Position numbers and translations under genes: made by a program
NCBI GenBank assembly: GCA_015698305.1
Contig: CP048620.1
Span: 3,184,001-3,248,000, forward strand
Direction of reading: 5' to 3'
Length of the DNA: 64,000 bases
Source of the DNA: Candidatus Nitrohelix vancouverensis
GTDB taxonomy: Bacteria > Nitrospinota > Nitrospinia > Nitrospinales > VA-1
The notes under the pieces: generated by a model
Database searches by the model: none
The model's input: only the letters and a program-made list of their open reading frames with translations
Told to the model about the DNA's origin: nothing
Shown here: in pieces, positions 30,301 to 38,183 of the stretch
Position numbering within the stretch: position 1 is the stretch's first letter
Layout of the letters: each line of letters begins with the position of its first letter

Positions 30301-32291
30301 ATTTCCCAGGTTCCTTTTGCAAGGGCTTTTTCGACGCGCCCCTTGCGGGCGATTTCAAGCCGTTCTTGAATTTGCTGGGAACCGTCGTAGATGGCTTCGT
30401 AGATTTGAATGCTCTTTTCAAAATTTTCTTCCCGCGCGTACAACTCCGCCTGAGCCTTTCGCGAAACGAAGACTTCCTCGTCGGCGTCGGGAAACTGTGC
30501 GGTAGTTTTTCGATAAGCCTCTTTTGCAAGCAACAATTCATTATCCGAAGCGTACAATTCGCCGATTCGGTTTTGGATCGCTCCGGCGAGAGGCGGCAGG
30601 GCCTTGTACTGTTCGACCAGTCCCTGAAGATTGACGATTTTTTCGGCGAGCGTTTGCGGCGTTTCAAACAGGCGAATGATTTCATCAATCGCTTTGCGTC
30701 TCCATTGTTTGACCTCGTAAAAATCCCTGACCACGCCGACATAACTTTCGATCAGGCTTTTGCGGTCGCCGACCATTTTAAAAATTGAGCTTTGATAAAA
30801 TGCCGCTTGCGCCGCGATGGTTTTCTGCTCCGGGTATTGTTTGAGAATCTTTGTATAGAATTCCAGCGCCTCGGCGGGTTGATTCAGCAAGGCCTGCAGG
30901 CGACCCGATTCCAAAGCCGCTTGAGCCGAAGGTCGCGGCAAATCCTTCCATTGCGTAGACAGCGCATTCAAGGCTCCAAGCGCTTGAGAGGCGGCGGCCT
31001 CCTGCCCTGCAGCGCTCGTCCATTGCAGACGCTTGAGTGGCAGAAGGATCTGCTCGATCTGCGCCAGTCGAACGTATTCTTGCGCCTCCGCATTCTCAGT
31101 CAATAACGCGTTCAATTCCGCTTCGCCGGAATCGAAATGCCCCAGATCGATATAGGCCGCGGCAAATTCCAGGCGAACCTCCGCCAGCCCCGGCGCGCTT
31201 TCATGAGTCTGAATCAAATTGCGATAGGCCATCAGGCAGGAATAATCCCTGCGCTCGGGGATCATGCAGGTCTGACGCGTTGCCGCGATTGCCGCTTCAA
31301 AATCTTTCGAGACGCGGATCCGTCCTTCCAGAGGCAAGCTCCAGATATTGACGCCCGATCCCTTTTGCGCCGTGTAATACACTCGATCGTCTCCCGCCTG
31401 AGGGAGCAGGTCGTAAGAATCGCTGGAGGTCAATTGGCGCATCACCCCCGCCTGCATGCCGTCGACCTGAAGCGACCAGAGATTCGGGTTATCGTCGATC
31501 GTGACCTTGCCGTCCCGGTTCGTGTCATCTTCATAACGCGTAAACACGACCGCGTTTCCAGACCGGGTCCAGCGCGGCGACACATCGAGCGCAGATCCCT
31601 GGGTGAGGGCCTGCGTCGCGCCGGTTTCAAGATTTGCGATCAGGAGATGCGGATTGGATTCGCTTGAAACATAGACCAGCCGGGAACCGTCCGGTGAAGG
31701 CGCCGGATTCACCCCTTCCCCTTGAATGACCCGGACGCGCGATTTCGTCGCCAGATCGATTTTATAAATCGATTTTTCCAGACCTCCCGAAACCTGAGAG
31801 GTGAAATAGATCGACTTGCCGTCAGCAGACCAGACCGGATCCGATTCCGAAGCGCTGGAATCTGTCAAGCGGACGGGAACCAAGGCCCCGGCTTCAGTTT
31901 CTTTATTCTCTATCTCTAAAAGGAACAGGTCGCCTCGGGGATCATTGCGGTGAGACAAAAAAACCAGCTGTTTGCCGTCGGGGCTGATGGATGGTGCGTT
32001 ATCTTCGGCGCTGTGCAAGGTGAGCGGCCGATCCGGCGGTTGCAGTCCCGGCTCCAGAGATTTCCACCACAGATCTAAATGACCGGAGCGGTCGGAGACG
32101 TAGACCATGAAACGCCCGTCGGGCGAGATCGACGGAGCAAAATTCTGACTGGGATGCATGGTGACGCGCACCGGCGATTGGAACAACGAATCAGCCGCCG
32201 CCGCGTGATTCGCCCCCAGCCCAACCAATAAGGCCAGAGCCAGCAAGCTCGCATTGGAAACTACGGATTTGAAACGCTTGTAATTGCTCAT
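24315..32291 (-). CDS. Giant exported TPR protein with PD40 propeller and two CHAT (caspase-like) domains
   Basis: This 2658-residue protein fills almost 8 kb. A signal peptide (1-33, ending NHAAAADS) is followed by about six PD40/TolB-like blades (45-330; repeats of PSISPDGRFMVYVS). One blade contains an EF-hand-like loop, DTNRDGKVTIDD. A long TPR array runs from about 340 to 1350. A first CHAT domain lies at about 1385-1690, but its His and Cys positions are Pro1568 (HIGGPARF) and Ala1611 (LSDARP), so it is a pseudo-protease. A second TPR array (1715-2215) and a coiled coil (about 2230-2310) lead to the C-terminal CHAT domain (2315-2658). There IHIASHGEF (His2526) and TLSGCQTGLG (Cys2571) form an intact dyad. 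CHAT proteins are clan CD proteases; here the location would be periplasmic or extracellular. The substrate is unknown. Confidence 0.93.
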   Translation of the reverse strand: MSNYKRFKSVVSNASLLALALLVGLGANHAAAADSLFQSPVRVTMHPSQNFAPSISPDGRFMVYVSDRSGHLDLWWKSLEPGLQPPDRPLTLHSAEDNAPSISPDGKQLVFLSHRNDPRGDLFLLEIENKETEAGALVPVRLTDSSASESDPVWSADGKSIYFTSQVSGGLEKSIYKIDLATKSRVRVIQGEGVNPAPSPDGSRLVYVSSESNPHLLIANLETGATQALTQGSALDVSPRWTRSGNAVVFTRYEDDTNRDGKVTIDDNPNLWSLQVDGMQAGVMRQLTSSDSYDLLPQAGDDRVYYTAQKGSGVNIWSLPLEGRIRVSKDFEAAIAATRQTCMIPERRDYSCLMAYRNLIQTHESAPGLAEVRLEFAAAYIDLGHFDSGEAELNALLTENAEAQEYVRLAQIEQILLPLKRLQWTSAAGQEAAASQALGALNALSTQWKDLPRPSAQAALESGRLQALLNQPAEALEFYTKILKQYPEQKTIAAQAAFYQSSIFKMVGDRKSLIESYVGVVRDFYEVKQWRRKAIDEIIRLFETPQTLAEKIVNLQGLVEQYKALPPLAGAIQNRIGELYASDNELLLAKEAYRKTTAQFPDADEEVFVSRKAQAELYAREENFEKSIQIYEAIYDGSQQIQERLEIARKGRVEKALAKGTWEIRVGEIKLARKTFRKLIEFAPEVVEGHRGYVQAGAALQLLDATEKFYQERLSARPDSAIDRYALGLLATYHNPPDLKRAESEIGAALERDPSQLFFHQTLGWVYEQKERMLKASGSLERAVHEYEIALALNDENDKPENEADLYLNLGNTHYQLSNPTTAFYYYTLREDSAFPFYVKEREAIYRQRFGETAYKSGLLDSAIKQYRRAYELYEKENDAARLAELNDRMGLSYQDAGEYAKAVDAFSSALKLSRDLGNQQTISKTLRNIANNLYLLNEDKKETDPIALQTALGNYFEAVKLLEEHGTLRKDKKEKKGLIGISVETGLDSDASTAAMGFDEKGERKLIFHYVGKIYGDFGRYDLAIRYFEDKLKFIPADLDVEKNVPVVLEKALLLNQIGNYYYLWGKERKALEYFKSSFELSSALANRAGEAVNAINYARIALSLARTETPQSLETIVASAFDLLEASNQSLATSEALSHRRYSIHVKNHLGALHYFRALHSSGGGKAEAAIAFQSSLDAIDGSYREAQHAAEQFESAMTLAQTISAEKAQRVLRFNLDLARDLLGSKRQDKENVEASASDWQFLYVESLLKEGEERLALLEQAEQIASGLPRPLLPRDDASLALLEDVYQTLATLYFEAQQYGQALIISEKGRRLQMIALRPDLTFNDEAQAEYAEELNRIANAAFETSAQGRAIDDLLAEYAEFLEMTKADLPQLASLYAPTVPDLEEVRGLMKPEQSLIKLLMGRSHILVWRLSKDGGGGSRIPLTGELREAIERIGRNGEAPTPTDIALLSKAFIPALSDAGKTLILIADGPLEFLPWAALDHSGQALIASVDLVFVSSLEHFVRADEKKNLFNSRLLTVAYPGETAPQEDFFTVESLTKPESLYDRFMEEWAHFGVAHIGGPARFYGGTHGEIRLSSNPDQLQSIPVEELYLSPVHSSLLALSDARPQFNPYMSLSPTALSLQALTFKGYPGVVLASGGSDAEQAAFVWRGFYQQLRKLGPTAALRKAQMDAAEQFPESYAWAQYRYYGYPGMDEDEQIYFADEQFKKIATQGARAYQDADWLGAIDGFEKSLALSEYLPDDPLVPVLHQKLAEAAYNRGDYDKAIAYERRLIPIAEANKDALELARIERFIGVSYSRMEAYDDAVLHLKKAVEIFHAEKAPEEMAESYSQLGVVEENALNYAEALKAFQKSESIHESLKSELDRAKELRRIGRIYYLRLNQYREAEKYFEEARRVFAHADQPELTAETLLELGLVQEKQGAFAQALDYYARGRTIAETHELPLTLSRALLYQANSYWYQADYQSAFRLQREALKIAEAEDDAMQKTIIYNTLGLIHWTLNDSRRSLENLNRSLQLAQEIPSPTETASAYNNIGLVYRKDKKYQEAADYFLKALDYDLKSRSKWGQGYTHRNLGMTYLRMDRLDEAETHINEAVSLSRSINNQTNLVKSMLELGNLALKRKQWDAAVTHFESTAALAERLNIPEVFWRALRGQGFSLARLERTEDAIAAYRRATESIDAMRAAIKVEEFQNGFLVDKQEAYQELVLLLLDQGRVAESFEFVERSKSRSFIDLLGNQKISLKDDVGQKLFDQLQKQKQTIRDIEESVGEAHAQNNEALAASQAEQLITERNRYQDLLIEAKAESPQLSNFVTVDSIRLNELQALLEEPVALLEYLETPEELVIWVVTGKSIDAVRVPIQQQALRELIHDYRERIQKMAPVDEQTRQLYSHLIRPVESLIQTRRVLGIVPHGHLHYISFSSLHDGESYLFEKYPLFYSPSASVLEYTFKKDRARVNKGDIRVLAMGNPDLGDFNYDLPLSEMEVNAIKWDFPRVDVLTRERASESWVREHINEYQIIHIASHGEFDSVNPLFSSLKLTRDDAQDGSLEVNEVFSLKINADLVTLSGCQTGLGELSGGDDLVGLNRAFIYAGTHSLMSSLWRVSDISTAVLTKHFYRNYASNDKAESLRKAQLLVKSFYPHPAYWAAFSLTGDYR

Positions 32292-32326
32292 AGCCCTCTT
32301 CGTGTTATTTCGTTTGGAATCAGGAT

Positions 32327-32355
32327 ATTATAACTCAGACCCCGCTTCAAATTAA
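32327..32355 (-). promoter_or_regulatory. Predicted promoter of the giant CHAT gene
   Basis: A perfect -10 box TATAAT (32327-32332, minus strand) lies 17 bp from a weak -35 box TTAATT (32350-32355). The start would be near 32320, about 29 bases before the ATG, which has GAGGG just upstream. Confidence 0.5.
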
Positions 32356-32520
32356 CTTTCAATCGGCGCGACTCGGACCGGAGCGGATACAAATAATTGC
32401 CGCGGTCCGTAAGCTCGTTTAGCGCGTATTATGGAATAGGAAAACATTCCCTTGAAAAAATGGCTGAAATGCTATAAAACCCCTTAGCATTATAAAGAAT
32501 CCCATAAGAAAACTGAGACG

Positions 32521-34065
32521 ATGGAATTTGAAATAAATTTTGCCGATATGAACTGGCTGGCCCTGGGCCCGGAATTGACCATTCTGGCGACCGCCTTCTT
32601 CCTTTTGATGATAGGCCTCAACAAACAGTTCAACGTTAATGAATACTTGTCGAAAGCCGCGCTGGGCGGACTGTTCATCGCGCTGTTCATTTCCATCGCC
32701 GTATGGGTCTCTGCTCCGACCCCTTCGGGCAATGTCGATCCGGGAATTTTCAGCAATTCCCTGATTCATGATCGATTTTCACAAATATTCAATATCATCT
32801 TCCTGACCATGGCGATGTTCGCCATGCTGGGTTCCACCCGTTACCCGCTGGCCGATAACGAGAACAAAGCGGAGTATTTCAGCCTTGTCCTGATGGCGGT
32901 CGTGGGAATGATGTTCCTGGCCAAGTCCGGCACCCTGATCACTGCATTTGTTTCTCTGGAAGTCTTTTCGATATCCCTCTATATACTCTGCGGTTTTTCT
33001 GCCAAGCACGGCACCGGAACCGAAAGCCCGTCCACCGCGCCGCCCTTGTCCTGGGCGACGGCGGCCTCGCAGGAGTCCACCGTTAAATACCTGCTGACCG
33101 GAGCCTTTGCCTCGGCGATCCTGGTATACGGAATGGCGCTGGTTTACGCCGGCACCGGCACCACGCAGATTCGACTCATCGGCGACCTCCTTCATTGCGA
33201 AGGACTGGAATGCGGCAACCCTTACAGCCGTAACATTCTGGTTTATATCGGGCTGGCCATGATGTTTGTTGGCATGGGTTTCAAGGTTTCTCTGGTGCCT
33301 TTCCACTCATGGACGCCGGACGTTTATCAGGGCGCTCCGACGCCGATCACCGGATTCATGTCGGTCGCCACCAAAGCGGCGGCCTTTGCATTTGTCGCGC
33401 GCGTCTTCTATATCGGCTTTCAGGACATTCAGGAAGTGTGGATGCCGATTCTCTTTGGCGTTTCAGCCATCACGATGCTGGTCGGCAATATTGCCGCCAT
33501 CTACCAAAACGATCTCAAACGCATGCTGGCTTATTCCGGCGTTGCGCATGCGGGCTACCTGCTGATTGGTATCGTCACCAATTCTCAGGAAGGCGTCGCC
33601 AGCCTGATGTTTTATCTCGCCGTTTACCTGTTCATGAATCTGGGAACCTTTGCCGTGGTGTTCACGCTGGAAGGCGAAGGCCGGGAAGGCAATTCCATTT
33701 ACCGATTCAAGGGGCTTGCGAAACGTCACCCCCTGCTGGCCGCGGCGATGAGTCTGTTCATGCTGTCTCTGGCGGGATTCCCCCCAACCGCCGGTTTTTT
33801 TGGTAAACTGTATTTGTTCATCGCCGCCATTGAACAGGGCTACACCCTGTTGATTCTGGCCGCAGTTATCGCGACCGTCATTTCCGTGTATTTTTATCTA
33901 CGGGTGATCGTTATGATGTACTTCCACGAAGAGGAAGGCGAGAACACGATCGTCATTCACAGAGGGATGGCCGCTCTCATCACCGCCAGTTCAGCGGCGA
34001 TCATTCTTTTGGGATTTTTCCCGTCCATACTGATGGACATCGTCCGGCATTCGGTTCCATTCTAG
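32521..34065 (+). CDS. nuoN: NADH-quinone oxidoreductase subunit N, detached from the main nuo cluster
   Basis: NuoN is the third antiporter-like subunit of complex I. The 514-residue protein has about 14 helices, the helix 5 Glu in TAFVSLEVFSISLYIL, FKVSLVPFHSWTPDVYQGAP with the key Lys and HSWTPD motif, and NDLKRMLAYSGVAHAGYLL. A hydrophilic loop at about 165-185 (GTGTESPSTAPP) is longer than usual. The gene lies on the opposite strand, about 25 kb from nuoM, next to a TPR lipoprotein. It needs its own promoter; TTGAAA and TATAAA about 15 bp apart lie 50-70 bases upstream. Confidence 0.96.
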   Translation: MEFEINFADMNWLALGPELTILATAFFLLMIGLNKQFNVNEYLSKAALGGLFIALFISIAVWVSAPTPSGNVDPGIFSNSLIHDRFSQIFNIIFLTMAMFAMLGSTRYPLADNENKAEYFSLVLMAVVGMMFLAKSGTLITAFVSLEVFSISLYILCGFSAKHGTGTESPSTAPPLSWATAASQESTVKYLLTGAFASAILVYGMALVYAGTGTTQIRLIGDLLHCEGLECGNPYSRNILVYIGLAMMFVGMGFKVSLVPFHSWTPDVYQGAPTPITGFMSVATKAAAFAFVARVFYIGFQDIQEVWMPILFGVSAITMLVGNIAAIYQNDLKRMLAYSGVAHAGYLLIGIVTNSQEGVASLMFYLAVYLFMNLGTFAVVFTLEGEGREGNSIYRFKGLAKRHPLLAAAMSLFMLSLAGFPPTAGFFGKLYLFIAAIEQGYTLLILAAVIATVISVYFYLRVIVMMYFHEEEGENTIVIHRGMAALITASSAAIILLGFFPSILMDIVRHSVPF

Positions 34066-34113
34066 TCCCAGGGCGTCTCACGACCGACGCCCGCCTCAGT
34101 AAAGGGGCGCGAC

Positions 34114-35286
34114 ATGTCTCTTCCGCACATCCTGCTTGCATTGCTTCTTGCCTGCTGTATCGGGATCACCGCCTGTTCGGAACCTTCTGACAGGGATATT
34201 CTCGAAGACCTCATTTCCGACGTAAATGACGAACCCGACAACCTTAAAGCGCGCTTCAAACTCGGAGAATTTTACCTGAGCAAGAAGCAATATCTGAAGG
34301 CCAAGGATCAATTCAGCAAGGTCATTGAAATCGATCCCACTTTCTCCCGCGCACATCGCGGCATGGGGCTTGTCTACCACGCTCAAAAACGTCTCAACGA
34401 CGCGGAAAAATCGTTCAAGGAGGCCTTCACTCTGGATAACGGCGACACCACCAGCCTGATCAACCTTGGCTCGGTGAATCTGGAATTGAACCGGACCTCT
34501 AGAGCGATCCAGTATTTTGATATCGCCGTCAAACGCGACGTGGACAAGGCCAGCACCTTGAATAATCTGGGCGCCGCGCATCACAAGAAAGGAGAGATTG
34601 AAGAAGCGATCTCCAACTGGAAAGCCGCATTGAAGATCAAACCTGACTTTTCAGACGCGCACAACAACCTCGGCGTGGTTTATCAGGAGCAACAGGAATA
34701 CAACAAGGCGCTGAGACAGTTCAAGGAAGCCTTAAAATCCAATCCTCACAATTTCAAGGCGCATTACAATCTGGGAATCTTGCTGGCGAAAGGCGGAAAA
34801 ATAAAACTCGCGCTGGAACAATGGCTCGCCGGAAAGAAAACCAATCCCAACGATGCGCTACTGCTCAATCAGTTAGGCTGGGCTTATGAAAAACTCGGGG
34901 ATAAAAATAAGGCTCTGGAGGAATACATTCACTCTGGGAAGGTCGATCCCTACAATCCTGAAGTGCAGTTTCATATCGGCCGCTTGCAGGAGGAACTCGG
35001 GCGCCATGAACTCGCCGTCAAGGCCTTCAAAAATTCCATCAATCTGGACCCCAATCATGCCGAGTCCTACTACCGTCTGGGCCTGCTCTACGAAGGCTAT
35101 CAGTCTGGCAAGAACGCCATCTCCAACATGATCATCGCCGATTTGCTTTACCAAAAGAACCGCGACAAGGTCATGGCTGAAAAATCAGAGAAAAATCTCG
35201 AAACCTATTACGCGAAATACAAGTTGACTCGCAAGGATTTCGCTGACCTGCCGCTTCCCGATCTGGTGCGCAATCTGCCAAGCTGA
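34114..35286 (+). CDS. TPR-repeat lipoprotein
   Basis: The N-terminus (LPHILLALLLACCIGITACSE) is a lipoprotein signal with Cys at about residue 21. The mature part is almost entirely tetratricopeptide repeats, about nine copies from residue 40 to 350 (for example ARFKLGEFYLSKKQYLKAKD). Such proteins serve as assembly scaffolds at the outer or inner membrane. The start has AAGGGG six bases upstream and lies 48 bases after nuoN, so co-transcription is plausible. I cannot tell whether it helps complex I or is unrelated. Confidence 0.85.
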   Translation: MSLPHILLALLLACCIGITACSEPSDRDILEDLISDVNDEPDNLKARFKLGEFYLSKKQYLKAKDQFSKVIEIDPTFSRAHRGMGLVYHAQKRLNDAEKSFKEAFTLDNGDTTSLINLGSVNLELNRTSRAIQYFDIAVKRDVDKASTLNNLGAAHHKKGEIEEAISNWKAALKIKPDFSDAHNNLGVVYQEQQEYNKALRQFKEALKSNPHNFKAHYNLGILLAKGGKIKLALEQWLAGKKTNPNDALLLNQLGWAYEKLGDKNKALEEYIHSGKVDPYNPEVQFHIGRLQEELGRHELAVKAFKNSINLDPNHAESYYRLGLLYEGYQSGKNAISNMIIADLLYQKNRDKVMAEKSEKNLETYYAKYKLTRKDFADLPLPDLVRNLPS

Positions 35287-35289
35287 CCT

Positions 35290-35727
35290 CTATTTTTCCA
35301 GGATGAAAGTCGCGGGACCATCGTTGACCAGTTCCACCTGCATATCCGCCGCAAAGCGACCGGTCGCGGTTTCGAGACCCAGCGCCGACAATTTCTCAAC
35401 GTAGCGTTCGTACAAAAGCTTCGCCAGATCCGGCGGCGCCGCCCGATCAAAACCGGGCCGCCGGCCCTTCGAACAATCCGCCGCCAATGTGAATTGCGAC
35501 ACCGCCAATATCTGGCCGCCCGCATCCTTGCAGGAAAAATTCATCTTCCCCTCTGCGTCGGGGAAAATCCGGAGCGCGGCTGTTTTCTCTGCGAGATAGT
35601 CAACCGACTCGTTGCCATCGCCTTTTTCGGCTCCGAATAATACGAGCAGGCCTTTTCCGATTCGTCCCACTTCCTCGCCGTCGACGCTGACCGTCGCGCG
35701 CGAGACTCTCTGGATAACGATTTTCAT
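35290..35727 (-). CDS. dtd: D-aminoacyl-tRNA deacylase
   Basis: Dtd removes D-amino acids (and glycine from tRNA-Ala) mischarged on tRNA. The 145-residue product has the two signature motifs: [17 protein letters not shown] (the SQxTL active-site motif) and [13 protein letters not shown] (the NxGPxT cross-subunit motif). It is the last gene of a minus-strand unit, 17 bases after the zinc-ribbon gene. Confidence 0.97.
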   Translation of the reverse strand: MKIVIQRVSRATVSVDGEEVGRIGKGLLVLFGAEKGDGNESVDYLAEKTAALRIFPDAEGKMNFSCKDAGGQILAVSQFTLAADCSKGRRPGFDRAAPPDLAKLLYERYVEKLSALGLETATGRFAADMQVELVNDGPATFILEK

Positions 35728-35744
35728 TGATTGCGGTACGGGAT

Positions 35745-35924
35745 TCAGCGGGCGGAGAAAAAACGCGAGTCGGTGCCGTCGGCGCCGATCGTCGCCTTAA
35801 CGCGCGCGCCACACCGAGGGCAACGACCTTCGTAGGCGTTGTTCTCCTTGTTGATGTAAATGCGCCGGTAGACCTTGCAACATTCAAACATCACGCCGAT
35901 GAATTTTTTGGGTTCTTTAGTCAT
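35745..35924 (-). CDS. Small zinc-ribbon-like protein, 59 residues
   Basis: From the ATG at 35924 the product is 59 residues: a short basic N-terminus, [13 protein letters not shown], then [16 protein letters not shown] and a tail. CC plus CPRC could supply four zinc ligands. The open frame extends 33 residues upstream, but that part looks unrelated. Similar small proteins of unknown function occur near tRNA-quality genes. It lies between a TerB-like gene and dtd on the same strand. Confidence 0.65.
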   Translation of the reverse strand: MTKEPKKFIGVMFECCKVYRRIYINKENNAYEGRCPRCGARVKATIGADGTDSRFFSAR

Positions 35925-36019
35925 CGTCACTTCGCCGCGCCTGATCTCGCTGTAGCGGGGAGCTAATAAACAGGCTTCAATTCTCGATTCAGAAACTGAA
36001 TATGGAATCGTATGGACCC

Positions 36020-36925
36020 TCATTGCTCTCGCAAGCGAGTCAGAAATTTCATTTTTGTTTCGATAAAGTCAGCATGCGGCACCAGCATCGCCTTGGTGAT
36101 GCGTCGGATTTCCTCAGTTTCCTCGTGCGCCAGTTCCCCATCGGCGCAGGCGACCTCGAAAAAACAATCCATCAATTTGATGCGATCGTCCATGGATACC
36201 AGGCGATTGACTTCCGTAACGACTTCATAAAAATCGAAACCGTCCTTCGCCTGCTCATCGACGACATCAAGAAAGATATCCAGTTCGCCCTCAGCAAATG
36301 ATAATTTTTCCTTGAACAAACTGCGCAAAACCTTTTTTTCCGAATCGTCGAAACTGCCGTCGACATGCGCCGCGCTGGCGATCAAAGCGCCCAGCAAACA
36401 AACCAGATAAAAACGCTCATCCTTCCAGTCGATTACAACATTCCGCCCCGTCATTTTCAATTCCAGTTTCTGATACAACTGCCTCTTGAAATACTGCTCC
36501 AAATCTCGACCCGAGTCTCCTCCCGCCGCGGCAAAAAACTGTTTGAACATGGAGCTTATTGTTTTGAGAGTTTCAGGAGACTCCGATTTCCCCTCCACCT
36601 GGGCGCGTATACTCTCCAGTAAACTGGCTTCAGCTTCGTCGACGACGCCATCCGCTTCCGCCATTTCCTTGAGAGCCGCCAGAAGCTCTTCACGGTCTTC
36701 TTGAGACGAAAACTTGCGCGTTAACTCCTTGACCAGAGCGTCTCGCATTTCAGGCGGCGTCGGCGCTTCCATGAAGGTTTTCAGTTCATTGAACTCCTTG
36801 TCCTCCAGCGAAAATTTTTGAAAGAAGGTCTTCAGTAAATTCAATTCCGCCTGCGTCGCCTCGCCATCCGCCCAGGCGACGATGCTCAATACTTTCAAAA
36901 ATGTCAGTCGCTGTCGTTTGTTCAA
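36020..36925 (-). CDS. TerB-like protein with duplicated helical domain
   Basis: The 301-residue soluble protein has four similar acidic signatures: WADGEATQAELNLL (about 18), EADGVVDEAEASLL (about 92), HVDGSFDDSEKKVL (about 187) and CADGELAHEETEEI (about 262). These are the helix-loop-helix cores of tellurite-resistance TerB-type domains, so two full domains are probably present. The family may bind metal through these acidic loops; its cell role is poorly known. The start is the TTG at 36925 with GAGG nine bases upstream, 10 bases after the FG-GAP lipoprotein gene. Confidence 0.7.
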   Translation of the reverse strand: MNKRQRLTFLKVLSIVAWADGEATQAELNLLKTFFQKFSLEDKEFNELKTFMEAPTPPEMRDALVKELTRKFSSQEDREELLAALKEMAEADGVVDEAEASLLESIRAQVEGKSESPETLKTISSMFKQFFAAAGGDSGRDLEQYFKRQLYQKLELKMTGRNVVIDWKDERFYLVCLLGALIASAAHVDGSFDDSEKKVLRSLFKEKLSFAEGELDIFLDVVDEQAKDGFDFYEVVTEVNRLVSMDDRIKLMDCFFEVACADGELAHEETEEIRRITKAMLVPHADFIETKMKFLTRLREQ

Positions 36926-36935
36926 AATACAATCC

Positions 36936-38183
36936 TCATTTGAAACGGCTCACCCAAACGCGCGCAACGCGCTTGGAACCAATGATGCCTATGATATCAA
37001 GAAAACGGTCCCCTGTTAAATCGGCGAAATGCATTTCCATGAAAAGATGTCCTCGGGGCAAGCGCCTTTGGGTTTCGTTTTTGAATCTCCACTTGCCGTA
37101 ACCGCCAAGATAATAAGGCCCCTTTGCAGTCAGTAAAAGTATGTCGGGGATCTGGTTTTCATCTGCGTCGAGCAGATACACTTTATGCGCCGAGATCGGA
37201 GGCAGTGCCTTGTGGCGCTTGCTGACAAATCGCCCGCGCCCCTGATTTTCCAGGAAATAATTATAGACGCCGTTCTTGCCTGTTTCGTTGCTCACCAGCA
37301 AATCGTTATCGCCATCCATATCAAAATCCGCCCAGTCGGCGTGAATGCTGTCGTCGACGATCATCGGCAAAAAATCTTCGGTGCGGTCGACAAATTTGCC
37401 AAGACCGTTATTAATCAGCAGACGGTTGCGGGCGCCCGAGTACACCAGAAAAATATCCAGCGTTCCGTCGCGATCGTAGTCCGCCATCGACGCTTCTACG
37501 ATTCCCGGCGGTAAGGGAGGTAACAACAATTCCGTCGCGTCCTCAAACTCGCCCTTGGAGTTGTTCAGCAACAATTGCATGGGGTAAGGATGCGCCGCGC
37601 CATTCGCGTCCCGGACGTTCTTTCCATAAAATAAAAGATCGCCATCCATATCATGATCGATGTCCACAAATTCAACGCGGTCCATACCCGCGCTGATTGC
37701 AGGCAAAGAGTACTTATCTTTTTTGTAGAAAATTCCCTGACCGTTGCTGAACCACACCTCCGCCGTTTTTGATCCGTCCTGACCGGACGACAACACCACC
37801 AGATCATAATAGCGGTCTTTATTGATCCGGCCCGAGGCCACGTGACGCAGGCCCTTGGTCAAAGTCGCGTCCAGCTCTGGATTTCTTCTTTCCTCGAAAC
37901 CGGTTTTAATTCCGCTCAGGTACACATGCGTCTCGAAGGAACCGTCTCCCTTGCGGGCCAGTAGCATGAGGTCGACCCGGTCGTCGGAATTGAACCAGCC
38001 GAGTTCAGCAAGGTGAATATCTGACGGCAGAGGGGGGAATAATTTTGTGGTGACGTCAACGTAATGCTGTTGAAGGGATTCGTCTTTAGAAACGCGCTTC
38101 TGACTACAGCCCCATAAAAAAAAACAGGCTGCAAGAACGACGGAAACGGCTTTAAGCAAAGAGAGATTTGGGGAGTTCTGCAT
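36936..38183 (-). CDS. FG-GAP/VCBS-repeat lipoprotein
   Basis: From the ATG at 38183 the protein starts with a lipoprotein signal (LLKAVSVVLAACFFLWGCSQ, Cys near residue 25). The mature region is a beta-propeller of FG-GAP repeats with calcium loops of the DxDxDGxxD type: DIDHDMDGDLLFYG, DYDRDGTLDIFLV, DFDMDGDNDLLV. Such proteins are surface-exposed and often bind proteins or sugars. The longer open frame overlaps the preceding gene and would bury the signal, so I reject it. The gene overlaps the metallo-hydrolase gene by 32 bases. Confidence 0.85.
   Translation of the reverse strand: MQNSPNLSLLKAVSVVLAACFFLWGCSQKRVSKDESLQQHYVDVTTKLFPPLPSDIHLAELGWFNSDDRVDLMLLARKGDGSFETHVYLSGIKTGFEERRNPELDATLTKGLRHVASGRINKDRYYDLVVLSSGQDGSKTAEVWFSNGQGIFYKKDKYSLPAISAGMDRVEFVDIDHDMDGDLLFYGKNVRDANGAAHPYPMQLLLNNSKGEFEDATELLLPPLPPGIVEASMADYDRDGTLDIFLVYSGARNRLLINNGLGKFVDRTEDFLPMIVDDSIHADWADFDMDGDNDLLVSNETGKNGVYNYFLENQGRGRFVSKRHKALPPISAHKVYLLDADENQIPDILLLTAKGPYYLGGYGKWRFKNETQRRLPRGHLFMEMHFADLTGDRFLDIIGIIGSKRVARVWVSRFK

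Noticed and set aside
25359-30788. Several plus-strand open frames of 400-556 codons within the giant CHAT gene
   Set aside because: They are shadows of the minus-strand gene, whose domains are unmistakable. Their length follows from codon bias.
24315-32291. Repeat or CRISPR-like periodicity in the giant gene
   Set aside because: The periodicity is at the protein level (34-residue TPR), with no identical DNA repeats or spacers.
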